A stretch of 64,000 nucleotides of DNA from Collinsella sp. (GCA_019414645.1 DXLP01000002.1:48291-112290); one strand, 5' to 3'; positions 8,536-17,891 are shown, counted from the stretch's first letter. Numbers and translations are program-made. The notes: generated from the sequence alone by a model not told the origin.

Positions 8536-8773
8536 CCCCGTGGTCAAATAATGCCAAATATGAGTACTGTTGCCAAGTTAGTCACATATGTTTGAGATCA
8601 TTTTGGTTCTTTAGCGATAAGTAATATCGTTAAAGAGCCAATTTTATTGGACGTATGGGGAATTACTAGACTCAGTTTTTGGACAGGTGAGGATTCCCGG
8701 CGCCCGGAACAGTGCAATTTGCTGCCACTAAATTTGTGACAGTACTCATATTTGGCATTTTTTGACCACGGGG
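8536..8773. repeat. MITE-like element with 35-bp terminal inverted repeats
   Basis: The left end (8536-8570, beginning CCCCGTGGTCAAA) and right end (8739-8773) are inverted repeats of 35 bp with a single mismatch. Between them lies a second hairpin at 8605-8639 with 15-bp arms around AGTAA. The element is AT-rich compared with its neighbours and contains no gene. Its symmetry and size (238 bp) fit a miniature inverted-repeat transposable element or a large palindromic repeat; a target-site duplication is not obvious. It fills the folD-dipeptidase gap and may also act as terminator for the folate operon. Confidence 0.7.
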
Positions 8774-8856
8774 GCTGCCGAGGCCGTGGTTTCGCCCTTT
8801 CTGCGCCGAAGCGATACACTGTTGCCGTTTGATTTCTTCGCTCAAGGAGGATGCGC

Positions 8857-10380
8857 ATGCCGTGCACAACGATTCTGGTCGGTAAAAACGCAAGCTACGA
8901 CGGGTCGACCCTGGTCGCGCGTAACGAGGACTCGTCCAACGGGGTATTTGAGCCCAAGCGCATGCGCGTAGTGCATCCCGACGAGCAGCCGCGTGTCTAC
9001 ACGAGCGTCCTGAGCCACCTGACCGTTGAGCTGCCCGATAACCCCATGCGCTATACGAGCGTCCCCGATGTTGTCCCGGGCCACGGTATCTGGGCCGAGG
9101 CCGGTTTCAACGAGCTCAATGTTGGCATGTCCGCAACCGAGACGCTCACCACCAATGAGCGCGTTCGCGGCGCCGACCCGCTCGTGGACTACGTGCCCGC
9201 CAAGGGTAACGAGGGTGAGGACGGCTATGTGCCGGCGCAGCCTGGTGGCTTGGGTGAGGAGGACATGGTGACCCTGGTCCTGCCGTATGCCAAGTCCGCT
9301 CGCGACGGCGTTCGTATCCTGGGCGACCTGCTCGAGCGCTACGGCACCTACGAGAACAACGGCATCGCCTTTAGTGATGTGGACGAGATCTGGTGGCTCG
9401 AGACCATCGGCGGCCACCACTGGATTGCCAAGCGTGTGCCCGATGACGCCTATGTGACCATGCCCAACCAACTGGGTATCGACAGCTTTGACCTGGATGA
9501 CGCCGAGGGCGCCCAGGCCGACCACATGTGTTCCGCCGACCTGCGCTCCTGGATGGCCGAGTGGCATCTGGACCTGACGCTGGGCGTCGAGGGCTACGGC
9601 TCGGCTGCGGTCTTTAACCCGCGCGAGGCCTTTGGCTCGCACAGCGACAGCGACCACGTCTACAACACGCCGCGCGCCTGGTACATGCAGCGCTGCCTCA
9701 ACCCCAGTGACGTGTGGGATGGCCCCGACGCCGACTACACGCCCGAGAGCGACGATATCCCCTGGAGCCGCGTGCCCGAGCGTAAGGTGACCATCGAGGA
9801 CATCAAGTACGTACTCTCGAGCCACTACCAGGGTACGGAGTACGACTGCTACGGCAGCAAGGGCACGCCCGCCACGCGCGGCGCCTATCGCCCCATCGGC
9901 ATCAACCGCAACAGCCAGCTCGCCGTGCTGCAGCTGCGCCCCTATGCGCAGCCGGCCTATCGCGCCGTGCAGTGGATGGCGTTTGGCTCCAATTCGTTTA
10001 ACGCGCTGGTTCCGCTGTACGCCAACGTCGAGACCATGCCCGAGTACTATGCCGACACGCAGGCTCGCGTAACGTCCGAAAACTTCTACTGGGCCAACCG
10101 CCTGATCGGCGCCCTGGCCGACGTCCGTTTCCATGAGTGCGGCCGCGCTGTGGAGGACTATCAGGAGAAGGTCGGTGGCATGGGTCACAAGCAGATCCAT
10201 GACGTCGACGCTGCCGTAGCCGCTCTGCCCGAGGCCGAGGTGCCTTCCGAGCTTGCACGCGCCAACGAGGCCTTTGCCGAGCGTGTTCGCGTGGAGACCG
10301 ATGCCCTGCTGGGCAAGGTGCTCTTCACCACGAGCTGCGCCATGAAGAACTCTTTCGCGATGAACGACAACGTGAGGTAG
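8857..10380 (+). CDS. C69 family dipeptidase (PepD-like)
   Basis: 507 residues starting at ATG 8857, six bases after AAGGAGG; an ATG at 8851 directly touches the site and is unlikely. That start exposes MPCTTILVGKNASYDGSTLVARNEDS, where Cys3 is the N-terminal nucleophile after autoprocessing in C69 (Ntn-hydrolase) dipeptidases and the RNEDS segment is the family signature. There is no signal peptide, so it should be cytosolic and cleave a broad range of dipeptides. The gene stands alone after the MITE-like element. Coriobacteria carry many paralogues of this family, and the substrate of this one cannot be read from the sequence. Confidence 0.93.
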   Translation: MPCTTILVGKNASYDGSTLVARNEDSSNGVFEPKRMRVVHPDEQPRVYTSVLSHLTVELPDNPMRYTSVPDVVPGHGIWAEAGFNELNVGMSATETLTTNERVRGADPLVDYVPAKGNEGEDGYVPAQPGGLGEEDMVTLVLPYAKSARDGVRILGDLLERYGTYENNGIAFSDVDEIWWLETIGGHHWIAKRVPDDAYVTMPNQLGIDSFDLDDAEGAQADHMCSADLRSWMAEWHLDLTLGVEGYGSAAVFNPREAFGSHSDSDHVYNTPRAWYMQRCLNPSDVWDGPDADYTPESDDIPWSRVPERKVTIEDIKYVLSSHYQGTEYDCYGSKGTPATRGAYRPIGINRNSQLAVLQLRPYAQPAYRAVQWMAFGSNSFNALVPLYANVETMPEYYADTQARVTSENFYWANRLIGALADVRFHECGRAVEDYQEKVGGMGHKQIHDVDAAVAALPEAEVPSELARANEAFAERVRVETDALLGKVLFTTSCAMKNSFAMNDNVR

Positions 10381-10479
10381 GGATTTCTCGTCGATCGAAT
10401 AGTGCTAAAACGCTTTGTCGCTTTCGCTCAATCTTGGGTACAAGAACGCCAATGCAGTTGTTTGTGATTGGAGACAACC

Positions 10480-10896
10480 ATGGTTATGAAACTCGATCAG
10501 CTTGTTAACGGCGCCATTAACGTGGGCTTTGGCGCTGCCGCCGTTGCTGTCGAAGGCGGCAAGAAGGTCCTCGACGACCTTAATACCAAGGGCGAGCAGG
10601 TTCGCAAGGACGCCGGCACCCCCGATATCGCCCGTAGCGTGTCCGACATGTTCGAGCAGGCCGGCGGCACCATCTCCGACCTGACCGAGCGTCTGGGCAT
10701 GCAGGGCGAGACCGCGGCCCAACGCGTGCTCGACGAGCTCATTCTGGCTCGCGTCCGCGTTATGACCGCGCCCGAGCGCACGGCCTTCCTGGCTCATGTG
10801 CGCGACATCGTCGATTCGGTCGAGGACAACGTGACCTCGGTGCCCGTCGAGTCTGTTGAGGCCGACGATGCGAAGGATACCGAAGAGGCCGAGTAG
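10480..10896 (+). CDS. Phasin-like small protein, partner of UbiB kinase
   Basis: 138 residues from ATG 10480 (GGAG six bases upstream). An N-terminal amphipathic, glycine/alanine-rich segment (NGAINVGFGAAAVAVEGGKKVLDDL) is followed by helices and an acidic tail; this looks like the phasin/PHA granule-associated family and has no catalytic motif. The stop codon is eight bases before the UbiB-like gene. Such small helical proteins often precede AarF/UbiB genes in bacteria, which suggests that it binds membranes or lipids together with the kinase. The phasin label rests on pattern and context. Confidence 0.7.
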   Translation: MVMKLDQLVNGAINVGFGAAAVAVEGGKKVLDDLNTKGEQVRKDAGTPDIARSVSDMFEQAGGTISDLTERLGMQGETAAQRVLDELILARVRVMTAPERTAFLAHVRDIVDSVEDNVTSVPVESVEADDAKDTEEAE

Positions 10897-10904
10897 CAGC
10901 GCAG

Positions 10905-12668
10905 ATGGCAGATTCCACCACCGATTACAACAATCTAGATCCTCTGGGTAACGAGGCGGCGGTTGTCGATGAGGTCGACGCTGCCGTCTCGGGCGCTCGC
11001 AAGAAGCCACGCGCTGTCGATATGGTGCCCGAGGAGCCCGACGCGATGGCACCGGACGAGGAATACCAGCTCACGCCGGCGGGTCGTCGCGAACGCATTG
11101 GGCAGATTGTTCGCCTGGTCAAAAAGTACCGCGTGTGGGATAACCTCACGCCGGTTCGTTTGCGCCGCCTGCTCGAGGAACTCGGCCCCATGTTCGTCAA
11201 GATGGGGCAGATTCTGGCCAACCGGTCCGAGATTCTGCCGCAACGCTTTTGCGACGAGCTGCGTCGTCTGCGCTCCGACGTGGAGCCGGTGCCGTACGAG
11301 GTAGTGCTTCGCTGTCTGGAGGAAGAATACGGCCTGCGCCTGGGGGAGATGTTCGATGCGATCGATCCCAATCCGCTTGGTAGCGCATCGCTCGCGCAGG
11401 TGCACCGCGCTCGTCTGGTGACGGGCGAGGACGTGGCCGTCAAGGTGCAGCGCCCCGGTGCGCAGCAGGTTATGGCGCAGGACATCGATATCATCCGCTC
11501 GGTGGTGCGTATCGTTTCCAAGTTCGTCAACACCGATCAATTCGTTGACCTGCACGGCGTGGTCGAGGAGCTGTGGACCTCGTTTCGCGAGGAGACCAAC
11601 TTTTTGGCCGAGGCCAAAAACCTCAACGACTTCTACGAGTTCCATAAGAGCGTTCATGGCGTGACGTGCCCTAAATCCTATCTGGACCTGTGCACCGAGC
11701 ACGTGGTGGTTATGGATTACGTCGACGGCATTTCGATTGCCGATCCTGAACGCTTAGTGGCCGAGGGCTATGACTTGGAAAAGATCGGTGCCGCAATCGT
11801 CGAGGACTATTCGACGCAGGTGCTCGACGACGGCTTTTTCCATGCCGACCCGCATGCGGGAAACATCATCCTCAAAGACGGAATTGTCTACTTTATCGAC
11901 TTGGGCATGGTCGGACGCATGTCGAGCCACGACCGTGGCATCGTCAAGGATATGATCTTTGCCGTGGCCGAGGGCGACGTGCCAAAGCTCAAGGATTCGC
12001 TCATGCGCTTTGCCGTGACGCGCGGCGATTCGGCCGAGCTTGACCATTCGGCCTTTTTGTCCGACTTGGACTTTATTGTTGCCGACTTTGCCGGGCTCGA
12101 CCTTAAAGACCTGGATATCGGCGAGTTTTTGACCTCGCTGTTAAACCTCGCGCGCAAAAATGACGTTGAGCTGCCGAGCGTGGTGACGATGTTCGCCCGC
12201 GGCATGGTGACGCTCGAGGGCCTGTTGACCGAGTACATGCCCAACGTCAACATGATCCAGATCATCCAGACGCATATTAAAAACGAGAAAAGCACCTATG
12301 CGCGCATGCGCGAGATGAGCCGCGACTTTGCAGCGAGCAGTTATCGCGCGGCGAAGGGCTCGCTCGAGGCGGCCGAGTATCTGGGCTTGGCTTCGCGTAT
12401 GCTTACGCGCGGCCAGCTTAAGGTAAACACGCAGATCATGAGCAGCGATAAGGCGCTGCGACAGCTGGGTGGGATTATCGACCGCATGTCGATGGCAATT
12501 GTGATCGCCGGTCTGTTTATCGGTTCGTCGGTGGTGTACTACGCGCGCATCGAGCCGGTTGTGTTTGGTATCCCGGTCATTGGCTTTATGGGCTACGTGA
12601 GCGCGCTGGTGCTGGCGCTTATGCTGGGCCGCAATATCTGGCTCAACAGTCACGGCGGCAAGCACTAG
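10905..12668 (+). CDS. AarF/ABC1/UbiB family atypical kinase
   Basis: 587 residues. The family-specific KxGQ motif is in FVKMGQILANRSEILP, the alanine-rich nucleotide loop is GSASLAQVHRARL followed by VAVKVQRPG with the catalytic lysine, and the catalytic/metal motifs are FHADPHAGNI and YFIDLGMVG. Two hydrophobic helices near the C-terminus (MAIVIAGLFIGSSVVYYA; VFGIPVIGFMGYVSALVLALML) would anchor it in the membrane, as in UbiB. These proteins have atypical kinase/ATPase activity linked to isoprenoid-lipid metabolism, classically ubiquinone. No quinone-biosynthesis gene is visible nearby, so another lipid role is possible. It is cotranscribed with the phasin-like gene. Confidence 0.93.
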   Translation: MADSTTDYNNLDPLGNEAAVVDEVDAAVSGARKKPRAVDMVPEEPDAMAPDEEYQLTPAGRRERIGQIVRLVKKYRVWDNLTPVRLRRLLEELGPMFVKMGQILANRSEILPQRFCDELRRLRSDVEPVPYEVVLRCLEEEYGLRLGEMFDAIDPNPLGSASLAQVHRARLVTGEDVAVKVQRPGAQQVMAQDIDIIRSVVRIVSKFVNTDQFVDLHGVVEELWTSFREETNFLAEAKNLNDFYEFHKSVHGVTCPKSYLDLCTEHVVVMDYVDGISIADPERLVAEGYDLEKIGAAIVEDYSTQVLDDGFFHADPHAGNIILKDGIVYFIDLGMVGRMSSHDRGIVKDMIFAVAEGDVPKLKDSLMRFAVTRGDSAELDHSAFLSDLDFIVADFAGLDLKDLDIGEFLTSLLNLARKNDVELPSVVTMFARGMVTLEGLLTEYMPNVNMIQIIQTHIKNEKSTYARMREMSRDFAASSYRAAKGSLEAAEYLGLASRMLTRGQLKVNTQIMSSDKALRQLGGIIDRMSMAIVIAGLFIGSSVVYYARIEPVVFGIPVIGFMGYVSALVLALMLGRNIWLNSHGGKH

Positions 12669-12719
12669 AGGCTGCGGCCGTCACCGCATTTTCCTATCGC
12701 AAACAATAGCTTTTACCTT

Positions 12720-12746
12720 GGGCTTCGCCTGCGTGCGAGGCCCTTT
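12720..12746 (+). terminator. Terminator after the UbiB gene
   Basis: GGGCTTCGC / GCGAGGCCC hairpin with a CTGCGT loop followed by TTTT, about 50 bp after the stop codon. Confidence 0.6.
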
Positions 12747-12789
12747 TGCGTGATACCATTTTGACGGTAATAATCGATGGCCTAGATGG

Positions 12790-12965
12790 TGGTGCGGAGA
12801 CGCACGAATGCGCGGTTATCCTGCGCATTTGGGAGAATCGGGGTGCAAGTCCCCAGCTGTACCAGTAACCGTAATTCCTCTTGGCTCGGGATGCTCGCGT
12901 CGCAGATCGGACGACGTGCCCGAGTCGTTAAGGTTAAGTCGGATCGCCTCCCGTCTTGCATGCGG
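12790..12965 (+). promoter_or_regulatory. Cobalamin riboswitch
   Basis: The conserved core is visible in order: GGGAGAATC, GGTGCAAGTCCCC, GCTGTACCAGTAACCGTAA (the B12-box region), an extended variable arm, and a 3' AAGTCGGATCGCCTCCC element that closes the core. This matches cobalamin riboswitches. It precedes the large DUF4430 gene with no other gene between, in the + direction. B12 binding normally turns such transcripts off, so the downstream surface proteins are expected to be made when B12 is scarce. The expression platform (probably a hairpin near 12960-13010 affecting translation) was not resolved. Confidence 0.92.
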
Positions 12966-13099
12966 CTGCGGCTTTTGCCGCCGGTGTGCATAGGGCTCTG
13001 GAGGGAAGGGGGACCCCGATGGGGGAACTCGAGCGCAACATGCGCGATGACGTGGGGCAGTCTCAAGGCAACGCTCCAAGTACAGACAGTAGGAGACAA

Positions 13100-16000
13100 A
13101 TGGATATGTTTGAGGACGAGCGCCAGCGCGTCTCGCATCGCCGTGGCGCGATTGCACGCGGTGTAGCCAAGCGCGGCCTGGTGGCATTCCTGGCCTTCGC
13201 GATGGCCTTTGGCACCACGCCGGCTCAGCTGTGGGCCGAGGGCGCCGAGGGCATTGCCGAGGCTGTGGCTCAGGCTGCGACGCCGGGCGAGGACGCAGCG
13301 CTTGCGGGCGGTACCGCTGAGCAGAGCGGCGCCGAGGTTTCGGATTCCGAGGGCGCGCCTGCAGCTAGTGCAGCCATAGCAGAGGCAGCAACTGGCGGCG
13401 AAGGCTCGGCGACGGGGGAGAGCCCTGCCACGAGCGAGCAGTCTTCGACGGCATCCGCTGGCCAAGCGGGATCTGCCGCCGCGGCTGCCGTTCAGACAGA
13501 GAACCCGACAGAAACCGGCGATGTCGCCAAGAAGCAGGTCGAGGTCTCGTTCTCGATTATCGGCACCGATGCTGACGGCAAGGCTCAGACCTGGGTGGCA
13601 CCTACGCAGCTCAAGCTCGACGAGGGCGCGACGGCTGCGGATGCCTTCGTTAAGCTGCAGCAGAAGACGGGCTTTAAAGCGGATTACGAACCGAACACGG
13701 CATACGGCTTCTACCTCAAAAGCATCACATCTCCGAGCGATGGTCGCACGCTTGCCTACGATCCGACGACTTATGCCTTCTGGCAGCTGTTCGTCGACGG
13801 CGCGTCTTCCTCGGTTGGCGCGAGCAGCGTCAAGCTCACCCAGGGGCAGAAGATTGAGTTTGCCTATACGGCTGGTAGCTCGTCCCCTGTCGTTAAGGAC
13901 CAGGTTGCCGCAAATGTGACCGTCATTGGTCGCGATGCCCAGGGCAAGACTCAGACTTGGGTCGATAACGCGCAGTATGTGGTGACGTCCGGCTCGAGCG
14001 CGCTTGACCTTACGAAGGTCGCGCTCGAGGCGAATGATATTGACGCCGTTGCTGCGGGCTCCTTCATTCTGAGCCTTAAGTACAACGGTGTTGAGCTGGG
14101 TACGCCCCAAGATTATTCGACCTATTGGCAGCTGTTTATCAACGGCAAGTCGAGTGACTATACGGCGGACAATGTCACCATCCATGCCGGCGATACCGTC
14201 ACGTGGTTCTACGGTGGCTGGGGCGACCAGTTGCCGTCCGATTCTGTCCATGCTTCTGTTCAGGTTCTCGGTAAGGACAAGGACGGCAAGCAGCAGGTTT
14301 GGGCTTCGACGGGCCAGACGAGTCTCAAGGCGGGCTCTACTGCCAAGGATCTCCTTGAGCAGACCGGCCTTAAGCTCGATGCTAGCGAATCGTCTTGGGG
14401 CTGGTTCCTCAACGGTATTACTTCGCCGTTCGACAGTAAGTCCTATGGCTGGGATGCTGCGACCAAGAGCTATTGGCGCTTCTACGTAAATGGCAAGTTC
14501 GCCGACGTTGGCGCCGGTGCCTACAAGCTCCAGGAGGGTGACGCCGTCACCTTTATGTATGGTGCTGACGCCGATGCCCTCCCCGGTCAGGTGCTTGGAT
14601 CCGCCGATGTTATCGGTCCCGATGTCAACGGCAACAATACTCGCTGGGGCTCGGCAAGCAGTGTTTCTTTGCCTGAAGGCTCTACTGCCCAGAACCTTAT
14701 TGAGACGGTTCTGAAGGCCAAGGGCGTTACGTACAACGGCTCCCAGAGTGGCGAGTACTGGTTCCTCAATTCCATCAAATCGCCGTTCGAAGACAAGTCG
14801 TACGGTTATGATGCTGCGACCAATAAATATTGGCACCTGTATATCAATGGAGAGCCCTCCTTACTCTGCGCCAATCAGATTACGCTCAAGAGCGGCGATA
14901 AGGTCACGCTTGCCTATACCACCGACGATTCGCCCATGCCCGATCCCGACAAGGTTGTCGTGGACCCGAGTGCGACGACTCCTGATTGGGATGCCGAGTG
15001 GGCCGGCTACGGCAACAGTGGCAACGGTTCGACCGTAACGGATGCCAAGACGCCTGCGCAGGCCGCCGGTCTTAAGTGGGCCTTCGATTGGAAGGCCGAG
15101 TCTGGTCAGCAGTATGCCAACTGCAGCGAACCTGTCATCGCCAACGGCTTTGTGTACATCGCGACCGAGAACGAGCTCATCAAGATCGATTCGTCCACGG
15201 GCAAAAAGGTTGCCTCTGCGCCGCTTGCCTCCAAGGTGAGCTATACCTCTCGTCCGATCTATACCAATGGCCTTATCATCGTTCCGCTCAACGGCGGTGC
15301 GGTCCAGGCGATTACTGCAGACAAGCTGATCTGCAAGTGGCTGACGCCTGGTTTGACGGACTTGACGCAGAGCTCCTGCACCGTCGTTTCGGACGGCGAG
15401 TACGTCTATGTAGGCTCGGTCGATATTTCGTATGACGAGAATTACAACGCGACCTACGGCAACGGCTCCTTTGCGCGCATTAAGATTGCCACGGGCGAAG
15501 TTTCTTGGCAGAACATCGACCCTGCCGAGGGCTATTACTGGACTGGTGCGGCTTTGACGGATAAGTATGCCATCGTTCCTACGAGCGCGGGTACGCTTAA
15601 GTGCATTGATAAGACGACGGGCGATGTCGTTTCGACCATGAAGCTCGGCGCTGTCGCAAATGCCGATTGCATTGCCGATCCGTCCAATGGTTCGACCTTC
15701 TATCAGATGACGCACGACGGAAAGCTCCATGTGATTTCGCTTTCGGCGAAGGGCGTGCTGAGCGAGCAGAAGACGGTTGATCTGGGCCTTACGAATAATC
15801 TGAGCGCCCCTGCGGTGTCTGGTGACAATCTGATTGTCGGCGGACAGACGGCTACTGGCTCTGCTCTGGTTCTCTATAACCTGAAGACGGGTAAGACCAC
15901 GATGGTCGCTGCTGCCGACGGCAAGGCGCTGCCGGCTGGCCTCAACGGTATTGCTGCTACTCCGCTGGTGAGTGTTCAGGGCGGCAAGACCTATGTGTAC

Positions 16001-16846
16001 TTCACCGTTAACAGCGCGGATAGCAAGGATTACGTCAACTACTCTGCTGGTGGTGGCGTGTATCGCTATACGCTCGGCGATGCAGAGGCGACGCAGATTT
16101 ATGATGCGGCTGGCCATTACCAGTACTGTGACTCTCCGGTCATTGCCGATGCTTCTGGCAATCTCTACTACATTAATGATTCGGGCACGCTGTTTAAACT
16201 TGGAGCTGTCGAGTCTTGGACGGTTGCCTTTAACTCCAACGGCGGGTCTGCTTGCGACACTAAGTTTGTTGCTACGGCCGATGGCAAGCTGGTCAAGCCG
16301 GTCGATCCGACGCGCGATGGCTACACTTTCGGCGGTTGGTATACCGATGAGGCTTGCACGCAGGCGTATGACTTCAGTACGCCGGTGACGGCCGACCTGA
16401 CGTTGTATGCCAAGTGGACCAAGAATGCCGTTAACCCTGGCGGTAATGGCGGTTCAGGCTCCAATGGCGGCAATGGCGGCGTTGGTTCGAATGGCGGCGG
16501 CGGTTCTAGTACCGGTACTGGTTCCGGCACTGGCGCTGGCGCTGGTTCTGGCTCCGGCTCGAAGGGCGGCGCTATTGCCCCGGGCCAGAAGCCGGTGACC
16601 AAGACGACGGTGTCGACCAAGACCGAGACCAGGGACAACAAGTCCGACAAGAAGGACTCCGATAAGTCCGATAAGAAGTCCGATTCCAAGTCCGATACGG
16701 GTGCTGCTTCCATGACCACTGCTAAGAAGTCCTCTAGTGCTTCCGAGCAGGAGACGGGCACCAACCCGCTCGCCATTGTTGGCGTTGCCGCCGGCGTCAT
16801 CGGTCTCGCCATCGTCGGCGTGTTCGTGTTCACCAAACGTCGGTAG
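13100..16846 (+). CDS. Large surface protein with four DUF4430 domains, a beta-propeller and an InlB-type repeat; predicted cobalamin-capture protein
   Basis: 1248 residues from ATG 13100 (AGGAG just upstream); an in-frame ATG at 13019 with a purine-rich leader would add 27 residues. A signal peptide ends near TPAQLWA. Four DUF4430 modules follow (residues ~146-260, 268-374, 382-489, 500-605), each with a 'TW/RW' strand, a YWxLFINGK/YWRFYVNGK strand and a final G-DxVTxxYxG strand. Residues ~657-1033 form PQQ-like propeller blades (FVYIATENELIKIDSSTGKK and similar). Residues ~1037-1108 are an InlB B-repeat (FNSNGG...YTFGGWYTDEAC). A Gly/Ser stalk, a Lys/Asp/Ser region and a C-terminal membrane helix ending KRR follow. 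DUF4430 is structurally related to the C-terminal domain of transcobalamin/intrinsic factor. With the riboswitch upstream, a role in binding B12 at the cell surface is inferred. Confidence 0.85.
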   Translation: MDMFEDERQRVSHRRGAIARGVAKRGLVAFLAFAMAFGTTPAQLWAEGAEGIAEAVAQAATPGEDAALAGGTAEQSGAEVSDSEGAPAASAAIAEAATGGEGSATGESPATSEQSSTASAGQAGSAAAAAVQTENPTETGDVAKKQVEVSFSIIGTDADGKAQTWVAPTQLKLDEGATAADAFVKLQQKTGFKADYEPNTAYGFYLKSITSPSDGRTLAYDPTTYAFWQLFVDGASSSVGASSVKLTQGQKIEFAYTAGSSSPVVKDQVAANVTVIGRDAQGKTQTWVDNAQYVVTSGSSALDLTKVALEANDIDAVAAGSFILSLKYNGVELGTPQDYSTYWQLFINGKSSDYTADNVTIHAGDTVTWFYGGWGDQLPSDSVHASVQVLGKDKDGKQQVWASTGQTSLKAGSTAKDLLEQTGLKLDASESSWGWFLNGITSPFDSKSYGWDAATKSYWRFYVNGKFADVGAGAYKLQEGDAVTFMYGADADALPGQVLGSADVIGPDVNGNNTRWGSASSVSLPEGSTAQNLIETVLKAKGVTYNGSQSGEYWFLNSIKSPFEDKSYGYDAATNKYWHLYINGEPSLLCANQITLKSGDKVTLAYTTDDSPMPDPDKVVVDPSATTPDWDAEWAGYGNSGNGSTVTDAKTPAQAAGLKWAFDWKAESGQQYANCSEPVIANGFVYIATENELIKIDSSTGKKVASAPLASKVSYTSRPIYTNGLIIVPLNGGAVQAITADKLICKWLTPGLTDLTQSSCTVVSDGEYVYVGSVDISYDENYNATYGNGSFARIKIATGEVSWQNIDPAEGYYWTGAALTDKYAIVPTSAGTLKCIDKTTGDVVSTMKLGAVANADCIADPSNGSTFYQMTHDGKLHVISLSAKGVLSEQKTVDLGLTNNLSAPAVSGDNLIVGGQTATGSALVLYNLKTGKTTMVAAADGKALPAGLNGIAATPLVSVQGGKTYVYFTVNSADSKDYVNYSAGGGVYRYTLGDAEATQIYDAAGHYQYCDSPVIADASGNLYYINDSGTLFKLGAVESWTVAFNSNGGSACDTKFVATADGKLVKPVDPTRDGYTFGGWYTDEACTQAYDFSTPVTADLTLYAKWTKNAVNPGGNGGSGSNGGNGGVGSNGGGGSSTGTGSGTGAGAGSGSGSKGGAIAPGQKPVTKTTVSTKTETRDNKSDKKDSDKSDKKSDSKSDTGAASMTTAKKSSSASEQETGTNPLAIVGVAAGVIGLAIVGVFVFTKRR

Positions 16847-17758
16847 GTGAGGGCTGTGTCCAATAAATCCAAGGACGCTGACCCCAAGCAACCAGATTCC
16901 TCGTTCATTCAGCTCGATGATCCAAAGCAAAAGGGCGCCGCTTCGGCGGCGTCCACCTCTCGTCGCAAGGCGCTCCTCGGCGTTCTGACTGCTGCATGCA
17001 CCATTCTGATCGTCGTCTCGCTGGGTTTCGTCCATCCTTCCACAAGCGGTGCCTGGTCCATCGACTGGATCATTCAGACCGTGACGGGGGAGAGCGTCGT
17101 CACCAAGGACACCAAGGCGTCTGGCTCGACTACGACTTCGGGCGAGGCCAGTTCCAAGGATTCCAAGTCATCGAATGACGCAAAAGATGAGTCCAAGGGT
17201 TCGAACGACGACAAGGACGATTCCGAGTCTTCAAACAAGGAATCGGACAAAAACTCGGATAGCAAGAAGTCCGAGGACCGGGGCGGCAAGAAGTCTGGCG
17301 ATAAATCCGCTGCCCAAAATACGGGAGCCAGTGATACTTCCAATGCGTCTGGCGGTGCTTCTTCGGGCGGTGGCCAGTCGTCTGATGGAGCCTCATCCTC
17401 TAATGGTGGAAACGCCTCCTCGGGCGGCCAGAGCGGCTCACAGGAGTCCAACTACGTTACGGTGACGGTTTCGGTCACATCGAGCGCTGTGGACAATCCT
17501 GTGTCCTCTGGTGGCACCTTTACCTTTAACGAAGGTGCTACCGTCTACGATGCCCTGTGCGCGCTGGGCCTCTCTGTCAACGCACACGGCTCATCGTACG
17601 GCACGTATGTTTCTGCGATTGGTGGTTTGGCCGAGAAACAGTACGGCGGCACGAGCGGCTGGATGTATTCCGTCAACGGCACAACGCCCATGACGGCCTG
17701 TAGTAACTACGTTCTCTCAAACGGCGACAACGTAGTCTGGTATTACGTTACAGACTAG
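16847..17758 (+). CDS. Membrane-anchored DUF4430 protein (predicted cobalamin-binding partner)
   Basis: 303 residues. The GTG at 16847 touches the previous stop codon; GTG at 16856 is an alternative. A cytoplasmic segment of ~40 residues is followed by one membrane helix (ALLGVLTAACTILIVVSLGFV), then ~130 residues of low-complexity Ser/Asp/Lys/Gly repeats acting as a stalk, and a single DUF4430 domain (residues ~203-303) with GWMYSVNGTTPM and GDNVVWYYVTD. It is cotranscribed with the large DUF4430 protein under the cobalamin riboswitch. The type II topology puts the domain outside the cell on a flexible stalk, suggesting it passes a ligand on from the larger protein to a membrane transporter; no transporter gene is present in the window. 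Confidence 0.85.
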   Translation: MRAVSNKSKDADPKQPDSSFIQLDDPKQKGAASAASTSRRKALLGVLTAACTILIVVSLGFVHPSTSGAWSIDWIIQTVTGESVVTKDTKASGSTTTSGEASSKDSKSSNDAKDESKGSNDDKDDSESSNKESDKNSDSKKSEDRGGKKSGDKSAAQNTGASDTSNASGGASSGGGQSSDGASSSNGGNASSGGQSGSQESNYVTVTVSVTSSAVDNPVSSGGTFTFNEGATVYDALCALGLSVNAHGSSYGTYVSAIGGLAEKQYGGTSGWMYSVNGTTPMTACSNYVLSNGDNVVWYYVTD

Positions 17759-17781
17759 AGGCCTCGACATAGCGCGCCAGA

Positions 17782-17818
17782 CGGGCGGTTCGGACCAACA
17801 TCCGAGCCGCCCGTTTTT
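17782..17818 (+). terminator. Terminator of the DUF4430 operon
   Basis: CGGGCGGTTCGGA / TCCGAGCCGCCCG hairpin (13-bp arms) followed by TTTTT, 24 bp after the stop codon. Confidence 0.85.
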
Positions 17819-17861
17819 CATGCGAATGGGACTGGATCGCCGGGTCTCTCGGCAAACAAAA

Positions 17862-17891
17862 AACCGGTTGGAACGGGAATTCCAACCGGTT
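17862..17891 (-). terminator. Terminator of the GtrA gene
   Basis: AACCGGTTGGAA / TTCCAACCGGTT hairpin followed by TTTT on the minus strand, just after the GtrA gene that ends at 17918. Confidence 0.8.

Noticed and set aside
8842..10200. Long open frame (452 codons) on the minus strand across the C69 dipeptidase gene
   Set aside because: It is antisense to a gene with clear family motifs and gives a low-complexity Val/Gly/His-rich product, typical of shadow frames in G+C-rich DNA.
12782..14836. 684-codon minus-strand frame across the riboswitch and DUF4430 gene
   Set aside because: It is antisense to a signal-peptide-bearing multi-domain protein and to a conserved riboswitch; the product is Arg-rich and has no domain.
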